A stretch of DNA of 64,000 nucleotides from Heracleum sosnowskyi (taxonomy: Eukaryota; Streptophyta; Magnoliopsida; Apiales; Apiaceae), in assembly GCA_030848705.1 (NCBI GenBank), contig CM061243.1:103228436-103292435 (forward strand). Direction: 5' to 3'. Made by a program: the position numbers and the translations under genes. Shown here one piece after another: positions 57,980 through 64,000 of this stretch. How positions within the stretch are numbered: the first letter of the stretch is position 1; the number at the start of each line of letters is the position of its first letter. The notes beneath the pieces are model-generated. The model searched no databases and was not told the origin of the DNA. It was given only the letters and a program-made list of their open reading frames with translations.

Positions 57980-60900
57980 TCAGTCCATTCCAATCTCACC
58001 TTCTTCAATCATTGGATCGGAGTTAGCAGCTTGATAATCAATCACTGATGGATAGTGCAGTGGTTCTCCAGGTTTAAGGATTGCTCCTCGGATGTGTCTT
58101 CCAATATACTCAACCTCTTGACCCACTCCAGCCCACAACCATGCAATATTAACATCTTTCTTGGTTGGCTTTGGCATGTTTGGCAGTCTGGTATGCACTT
58201 CCAATCCTCTTTCCACTCTTTTCCTATAGTAAGGAACATTCTCCATTAGAAATCTTCTAAGAGTGTCTGCTGCTTTGTCCTTCTCCGTTGAAGAGAATCC
58301 AGTGGATCTAAGATACTTCTCAACTGAGATTAGATAGTTGCTTGGGTAGTCCCTCAGTTTGTCCTCAGCCAAATAGCAGATTCTGAACAAGTCATTCATC
58401 ATGAATCTAACCATTGGAGGATCTTCAGTAATCTCTGGACTGACTTTCATCACGATCTCCTTAACATGCTCTCGGAGCAGTTCATTTAGCCTTGTAGTTC
58501 TTTGGATCTTGATGAGTATAGCCTGCAATTCTGTATATGTCCTCTATTCTAAAAACTTAGTAGAAATCACAAATGTACCTTTCTCCAGAAAACTGATTAA
58601 TAAGCTCCAGGCACCATTTGCTTTAACCCCAGCATTCAGACAGATTATAGAGCTTCTCAGTGCTTTGAAGTAAGTCTGATCATCAAGATTAGCACTTCTG
58701 ATGTCCTGAATAATGACTTCCACCTCCGCATTGTCGTTGACTTGTAATCCGTCTTCAACTCCACAAAAGGTTTTATAAGCCATTTCCCATTCAGTGCCAT
58801 CTTTCTTTGCCAGATCTATCATCTTCTTCTTCCTCACTTCATTATACACCTTTATTCTCTTTAGCTTTTCACTTCTCAGAATTGCTTGCTGTTTTTCTTT
58901 CTCAGCTTGCCTGGCATCTATTGCAGCTCTCTAAGCTCTTATTGCTTCCAAGGCAGCTTCTTCTTCTGGTGACAGAGAATTTGATTCTTCTTCCATAATA
59001 TCCTCATCCAAGATAGGATGTTCTATTGGTTCAGGATAATATGGTTCATGCTCCTCTTGAATAGGTTGCTCTTGCATGAATTCAAATTCCTCTTCACTCT
59101 TCTCTTCCTCCACAAGTTCTTCTATCTAGTACTGCCTGATAGGAATAGCTTCAACTGTTTCCCAAACTCTCCATCCATCCTTAGTTTGCTCCTTCTCCCC
59201 TTCTCCAACTTTCTCCCCCTTAGTTGAGGAATCCTCGATAAAAGCATCCTCAGCATAAAAGACATTAGAAGGATCAGGTTGTTGATAGGAGGGACCAGGT
59301 TGTCCAGATTGTTGGTTTTTCAGCATACTCCATATAGACTGTACTCCATCGCCTTGATTCTCCAAGAAATCCATAAGCTGCTTATTAAAGTCATTTATAG
59401 AAGCTAACGACAGGTCAATGTTTTCCAATCTTGAGTTGGTAGTCTTTTCCATACGATCCAGCCTCCTGTTGAGTCTAGACTCCACTCTTGAAAGGTTGTC
59501 CATTGCATCCTTCACCCGCGCTTGACCATCCCGGATAACCAGAACGTCCTCTTTCAAAGCTTCATGTCCCTGGGACAGTGCAGTTACTTCATTCATGAAT
59601 CCATCTTTAAGCTCCCTTACGTCCATCCTCAAATCGACCAGCTCTTCCATAGCTTCCTTCTTTAAGGAGTCCACTACCTGCTTCGTACCTGTTATAGTGC
59701 CAGATGCACTGCCAATGACCCTGAATGTTCTTCTGGAATCAGCTGCAGCCAAGTCAACTTTCTCTTGAATAGACTTTAAAGAAACATTGTCTTGACTGGA
59801 GGAGATCCCTTGGTCAAAGGAAGGTCGCAGTGGAACCTTGAATAATGGATTTCCTTCTTTATCATGAACTGTCATCTCCTTGAGGGAAGATTGAACTTGT
59901 AGCTCTCTTTCTGTTGGTAACAGCAGATCATCAATATGAGTTAGGGTTTGGGTGTCACTCCTCACGTTTGGCTCTGGGTGTTCACTCACAGTTTCTGTTA
60001 GTGTTTCACTCATTTTTCCTTTCCCACTCAGGCCAGGTGTAAGTGTTTGTGTTTCACTCAAATCCATTGTGCTGGTTGTACCTGCAGAAGAAAACACCGT
60101 AGCCGTCCTTAAGGAGGTCACCGGTGGTGCAATGGGGCTTCGCAAGTCCCCGTCCTTGGTTAAACCAAGTTGCTGATCATCCTTAGATGATATATCCTTT
60201 GTAGGATCTAGAGTTTGAATCTCTAGGGGGTTAGAAACAGGCTCTTTTAACAGCAGAGATCCCGAATCTTCCCCGTGAGTCTGTAAAGACTTCACCTCAG
60301 TTGACTCCTCAATAGTAATTGATTCACTGTCAACGAGTTGCCGATCTGCACCTACGTCAGACCCTTTACCCGCAGGATCCAGATATGTTCCATCTGGGGA
60401 GGTAGACAATGACCTTTTAGATTGTGCATTTAGGTCAAAGCCTTCTCTCGACGTCTGTGAAGACCCTTGGTTCAGAGAACCTTCAACCAGTGAACCTGAC
60501 CGTAATATGGTCGGAACACCAGTTGCTTCCGTCAATTCCTCCTTACTTGATTGAGCTATTGGTTCAGATATTGCTTTCGTTAGCGTAGCCCAATCAGCAT
60601 CAGAAAAATCAGTAAAGGGCTCTTTGAATGAGAGAAATGAAGTATCAGCAGTTGCCTCAGTTTCTGTTCTTCTCCTTTTAGAGGAAGGCAGAGCTGCTGT
60701 TGAAGGGTGTATCTCCTTATGTGGTGCTGCTTTGGCACTATCTCCCTCTACACTCAGGGATGTTTCTTTACTGGGTATAGGAGGGGAAGGAGCATCATAT
60801 ATGTTTTCATTTGGCTCGTTCAAAGGCTCTTCGACCGTGGTTAGAGGTTGTGGGTTTGCAACCTCCTGGTCTGGAATGGCCACTGAGGGCTCTGGATCAA

Positions 60901-61786
60901 CATCCATTGGTTGAGGTTCAGGTGCCAGTTCAAGTTCAGGAATGTTACCTTGAATTACCTGTTCCCCTGGGGGTAGAAGAGGTAGGGGCACCGTTCTTAG
61001 ATATTCAGTGAGAACAGTGGGTACCCCTGGAAGATAGTTGTTCTTCCTTATCAGAGCGGTTATGGCATTGCTCTTCATCTTCGTACACTCCATTGTGTCT
61101 TCAGCTTCAAATGTCTCACGTTCATCATCTGTTAAGACATCATTGAGAATTAGCTGTAGGAACCTAGGATAGAAACAGAGCACATCTTCATTTATGCCTG
61201 TTCTTTCATCCAGTGGTCCCATGCACATGATGACTTGATCAATCACTATCCGTCCTATGTTAATATGCCTATTGTTCGCAATGGCAAACCCTATCTTTTG
61301 AAGGAATAAGGGAATGCCATGCAGATTAGTAAGCTTGGCAGTAAAAACATGTATCAGGGTATGAAAGAAAAAATTCCATGGCTTTGGCAGGTAATGCTTT
61401 AGGAACTCTCCCACCAAGAAGTTAGGTTGCTGACTTCTGATAAGAGTGAAGAAAGCATGTATTTCCTCAGTTGTGGGATCCGGAACAAGGTTTTCTGTTG
61501 GAAAATGTAGAATTCTATTGAAGTCATGTTCCGTCACCCTTATTGTTCTGCCCCCTGGCACAACAAAACTGAAGGACCGTATGTTATTCTCAGTTGTATC
61601 CGTGGCGGTTGTGTACAACGCAGTCAATTGATCAATGCAAAGGACCACGGGAGTACTTATAGTGTATGCCACTAACGAACGTGTATTCAAAAACTCTGCC
61701 CATGCACGAATTTGAGGATTCGTTATGGATTGCAGATTTTGAAACGAGACATGATTAGTTTTGGTTACGATAAATTCTCCAGCCAT
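57980..61786 (-). pseudogene. Third ORF of copia element B, three in-frame TAG codons
   Basis: ATG at 61786-61784 starts M-A-G-E-F-I-V-T. The same frame continues to TGA at 57980-57982, 1268 codons, interrupted only by TAG at 59126-59128, 58931-58933 and 58544-58546, with no frameshift. The N-terminal domain (about 1-240, motif CFYPRFLQLILN), basic KRRR near residue 369, SPIAPPVTS near 553, EDSSTKGEK near 853, acidic stretch and helical C-terminal region run in the same order as in element A. Residues about 690-830 look coiled-coil. The protein ends in an acidic tail (MIEEGEIGMD). I see no membrane segment. Each TAG fits a former CAG (Gln) codon, a site prone to C-to-T change in methylated plant DNA, but readthrough cannot be excluded. 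Function unknown. Confidence 0.8.
59211..59224 (-). other. Polypurine-tract-like motif inside third ORF B
   Basis: Minus strand AAGGGGGAGAA in codons for T-K-G-E, inside a 26-base block (59211-59236) identical to 701-726 in element A. Confidence 0.5.
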
Positions 61787-62144
61787 TATGTTTCAAATTT
61801 CCAGAAAATTAATTTTTAAACCAAAACTAATTTACCACTTAAATTTAATTAATTATACTAATTAATCAAATTCTTAACAATAAACCAAAAAAAAACAAAA
61901 GTACCCCTTTTGACACTAACACAAAACTTCGAACACTTGTGAACTGTTGAACCCTTGAATAATAGAAATCAATATTCAAATCAAAAAGCCAAGTTCGATG
62001 ATTTCTTTCTCAAAAAGCCAAGTTCGATGATTTCTTTCTCAGAAAGTCCCAAAAACAAAAAAAACTTCAGTTCTCACGGTTAAAAGTGAATCAACAGTGA
62101 CAAACAGTAAGTTTTTTAAGGTTTTCTTGCTTAATAATGGAGAA
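61787..62144 (-). other. Leader of third ORF B
   Basis: AT-rich and non-coding. A direct repeat of about 28 bases (AAAAAGCCAAGTTCGATGAT and following bases) occurs twice near 61983-62040. It would form the 5' leader if transcription starts after the TATA-like box at 62253-62262. Confidence 0.5.
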
Positions 62145-62740
62145 AACTATCGAATAGTTCTTGTTTTTGTGTGTATATCTTTGTAAGTATTGAACTCGAC
62201 AAAAGCTTTTGATAGATCTGTAAAAAGTGAAAAGAAAAAAAAGCTAAGGCACGTTTAAATACTCTGAAAACTGACAGGGGTAAAAAGGTCTTTTCAGGTT
62301 TCGATAGATTTTAATGTATTCTCGATATTTTTCTGCAAGGGGTAAACCTGTCAACTGGACTTCGATAGATTTTGAAAACTATCGAGGTTTTTGAATTTTG
62401 AGAATTTAAAAGGTTTACAGAAAAAGTATCGAACTGTGACTTTTGAAAAAACTATCGAGCATAGTTTGTTTGAAAAACTATCGAGGAGTTTAATTATTGA
62501 TAGATTAAATCCTCCCGATATATTTTTCATTCTGTTTTTCTGTTTTTTTTTAAAAACTATCGAGGATTTAAATATTTAATTCAGTAAATCCACTTCGATA
62601 TATTTTTTAAAAGAATCTCAAAAACTATCGAGAAATTTTTCGATAGATTTTCTTTTTCCCTTTCAAAAACCATCGAAATTAATTTCGATAGATTTATCAT
62701 TGTACTTTGAAAAACTATCGAATTTCCTTAAATTCGATAT
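62145..62740. repeat. CTATCGA/TCGATAG hairpin cluster before third ORF B
   Basis: More than a dozen copies of CTATCGA or TCGATAG in both orientations. Clear hairpins: 62362-62368 with 62379-62385, extended by TTTT/AAAA in the loop; 62625-62631 with 62640-62646; a perfect 18-base palindrome ATCGAAATTAATTTCGAT at 62672-62689; and AACTATCGAATAGTT near 62147. The same core is found in LTR B. Confidence 0.85.
62253..62262 (-). promoter_or_regulatory. TATA-like box upstream of third ORF B
   Basis: The minus strand reads GAGTATTTAAACGTG about 470 bases before the ATG at 61786, just downstream of most of the hairpin cluster. Position relative to cluster and ORF matches the TATA-like box of element A. 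Confidence 0.35.
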
Positions 62741-63218
62741 TTTTGCTTCTGTCTTCTTTTTAAAACCTGTTCTTGTTTTAAAAATCAGACTTTTTATTTC
62801 CTGTCAAGTTTTAATTTTAATAAATCTGTTAAAATTCATCAAAATCAATTCTTAACAGAAAATTCACAATTTTCTTAGAATAAAATCAATTAAATATCAT
62901 TGAGTGATATTAACCAATTAAAATCTAATGAATTATGCTGCATTAATTTACAATGTTAAAACAAAGTAAATTAATTCAAATTAAATAGATGCTAAAATAT
63001 TTAGAACAAATATTAGCACCTAAATAATTTTTAGAATTAATAACTAATTAAATGCCAGAAGATATATCATCCATAATTATGACATAAAATTAGTATAATA
63101 ATCCTAACTACGAGAATTGCTCCAGAAAATAAACTCACAAGTCCAAAGGATATAGCAATTCTTGAACTCATGTATTTACCAGGACTCTCTGCAGTTACTG
63201 ACTTCTAATCAAAATAAA
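62741..63218. other. AT-rich spacer between pol B and hairpin cluster
   Basis: No gene, terminal repeat or strong secondary structure recognised. It corresponds to 3601-3953 in element A. Confidence 0.5.
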
Positions 63219-64000
63219 TTAATCAGAAAGATTTAACATCCCAAGTTCACCAACCAGCTTATTGAAAGTGGATTCATCAAGCAGTTTAGTAAAGATGTCT
63301 GCAATTTGATCCTCTGTGGGTACAAAATGTAACTCCACAGTTCCATTCATGACATGCTCTCGGATAAAATGATACCTGATGTCGATGTGCTTCGTCCTCG
63401 AGTGTTGCACTGGATTGTTAGAGATTGCTATGGCACTTGTGTTGTCACAAAAGATTGGAATCTTTGTCAACAAAAGTCCATAGTCACGGAGTTGGTTTCT
63501 CATCCACAATATCTGAGCACAACAGCTACCAGCAGCAATGTATTCAGCCTCAGCTGTTGATGTGGACACTGAATGCTGCTTCTTGCTATGCCAGGAAACC
63601 AATCTTCTTCCAAGAAACTGACAGCTTCCTGAAGTACTCTTCCGATCAATCTTACAACCTGCAAAATCAGAGTCTGTGTATCCAATAAGATCAAATCCTG
63701 TATCTTTAGGGTACCAAATGCCAAGATTTGGGGTCCCCTTAAGATATCTAAATATTCGCTTAACAGCTATTAGATGAGATTCTTTAGGATCAGACTGAAA
63801 TCTAGCACATAAGCATGTTGCAAACATTATATCTGGTCTACTTGCAGTGAGATAAAGTAATGAGCCTATCATACCTCTGTAGCCTGTGATGTCAACCTTC
63901 TTACCAGTTTCATCCTTATCAAGCTTAGTGGCAGTTGGCATAGGAGTCTTTGCTGTAGATGAGTCTTCCATTTGATACTTCTTAAGAAGATCCTTGATGT
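63219..64000 (-). CDS. pol: Ty1-copia pol C-terminal part (RNase H), 5' end outside window
   Basis: The frame is open from the window edge to the stop at 63219. It starts in the region after the reverse transcriptase (KDLLKKYQMEDSSTAKTP) and covers the connection domain (YRGMIGSLLYLTASRPDIMF) and RNase H (GYTDSDFAGCKIDRKSTSGS; STAEAEYIAAGSCCAQILW; CDNTSAIAISNNPVQHSRTK). The C-terminal end reads HFVPTEDQIADIFTK ... LGMLNLSD. The sequence is close to the end of pol A (3954-4720) and shows no stop or frameshift. Confidence 0.93.
   Translation of the reverse strand, partial: IKDLLKKYQMEDSSTAKTPMPTATKLDKDETGKKVDITGYRGMIGSLLYLTASRPDIMFATCLCARFQSDPKESHLIAVKRIFRYLKGTPNLGIWYPKDTGFDLIGYTDSDFAGCKIDRKSTSGSCQFLGRRLVSWHSKKQHSVSTSTAEAEYIAAGSCCAQILWMRNQLRDYGLLLTKIPIFCDNTSAIAISNNPVQHSRTKHIDIRYHFIREHVMNGTVELHFVPTEDQIADIFTKLLDESTFNKLVGELGMLNLSD

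Larger units (their letters stand above)
56614..64000 (-). mobile_element. Ty1-copia element B (Sirevirus-like), 3' part, runs off right edge
   Basis: In element order: end of pol (64000-63219), spacer with hairpin cluster (62740-62145), TATA-like box (62262-62253), third ORF (61786-57980), polypurine tract (57760-57747) and 3' LTR (57746-56614). The RNase H part is very close to element A, and the LTR ends with the same GGACCTAACA. The interior of the LTR and the hairpin motif differ, so it is a sister family. The 5' half lies beyond the window. Bases next to the LTR on the left are AACCT (56609-56613). Confidence 0.9.

Overview
The window is plant nuclear DNA, very probably from a eudicot with a large, repeat-rich genome. 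The evidence is plant-type retrotransposon polyproteins, primer sites for initiator-methionine tRNA, Helitron ends, MITEs with TAA target duplications, and decayed plant genes (a gamma-glutamylcyclotransferase/AIG2-like gene, a GH17 glucan endo-1,3-beta-glucosidase with X8 domain, an OCT7-type transporter). I see no clearly intact host gene. Almost everything is mobile or tandem DNA.

Layout. 1-10106 (minus strand): Ty1-copia element A, Sirevirus-like. In element order it has a 1.39 kb 5' LTR, a decayed primer site, a gag broken by an internal deletion, an open 1086-codon pol, a spacer full of hairpin-forming repeats with a TATA-like box, and a third ORF open for 1028 codons up to the window edge. 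10107-19080: decayed host-gene pieces, a MULE/FAR1-like fragment and two MITEs. 19081-45914: a tandem array of about sixteen 660-bp units. It is split by a 13.9 kb minus-strand Ty3-gypsy derivative (21785-35690; two 4824-bp LTRs, target duplication ATATG, ruined pol) and by a truncated plus-strand copia copy of family A (41251-43787; LTR, primer site, gag up to the zinc knuckle). 45915-55572: AT-rich DNA with four Helitron-type 3' ends and five copies of a tRNA-like module. 56035-56430: an unidentified gene fragment. 56614-64000 (minus): the 3' part of copia element B, related to A, with the end of pol, a hairpin-rich spacer, a third ORF of 1268 codons carrying three in-frame TAG codons, a polypurine tract and the 3' LTR.

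The most interesting pattern is shared by A and B. Both carry a long third ORF after pol with matching layout: an N-terminal domain, a basic cluster near residue 369, a conserved P-I-A-P-P-V-T motif, an acidic region and a C-terminal helical region. In both, the LTR and the spacer just before the third ORF are studded with hairpin-forming short repeats. The repeat differs between families (TATGACC/GGTCATA in A, TCGATAG/CTATCGA in B) but sits in the same two places, beside a TATA-like box upstream of the third ORF. Both third ORFs also contain an identical 26-nt stretch holding a polypurine-tract-like AAGGGGGAGAA. This suggests a third ORF with its own LTR-like control region and an extra plus-strand priming site. 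No experiment or database search supports this yet.

Boundaries marked by TG/CA ends, target duplications or primer sites are read directly. Gene names rest on recognised motifs and were not checked by any search.
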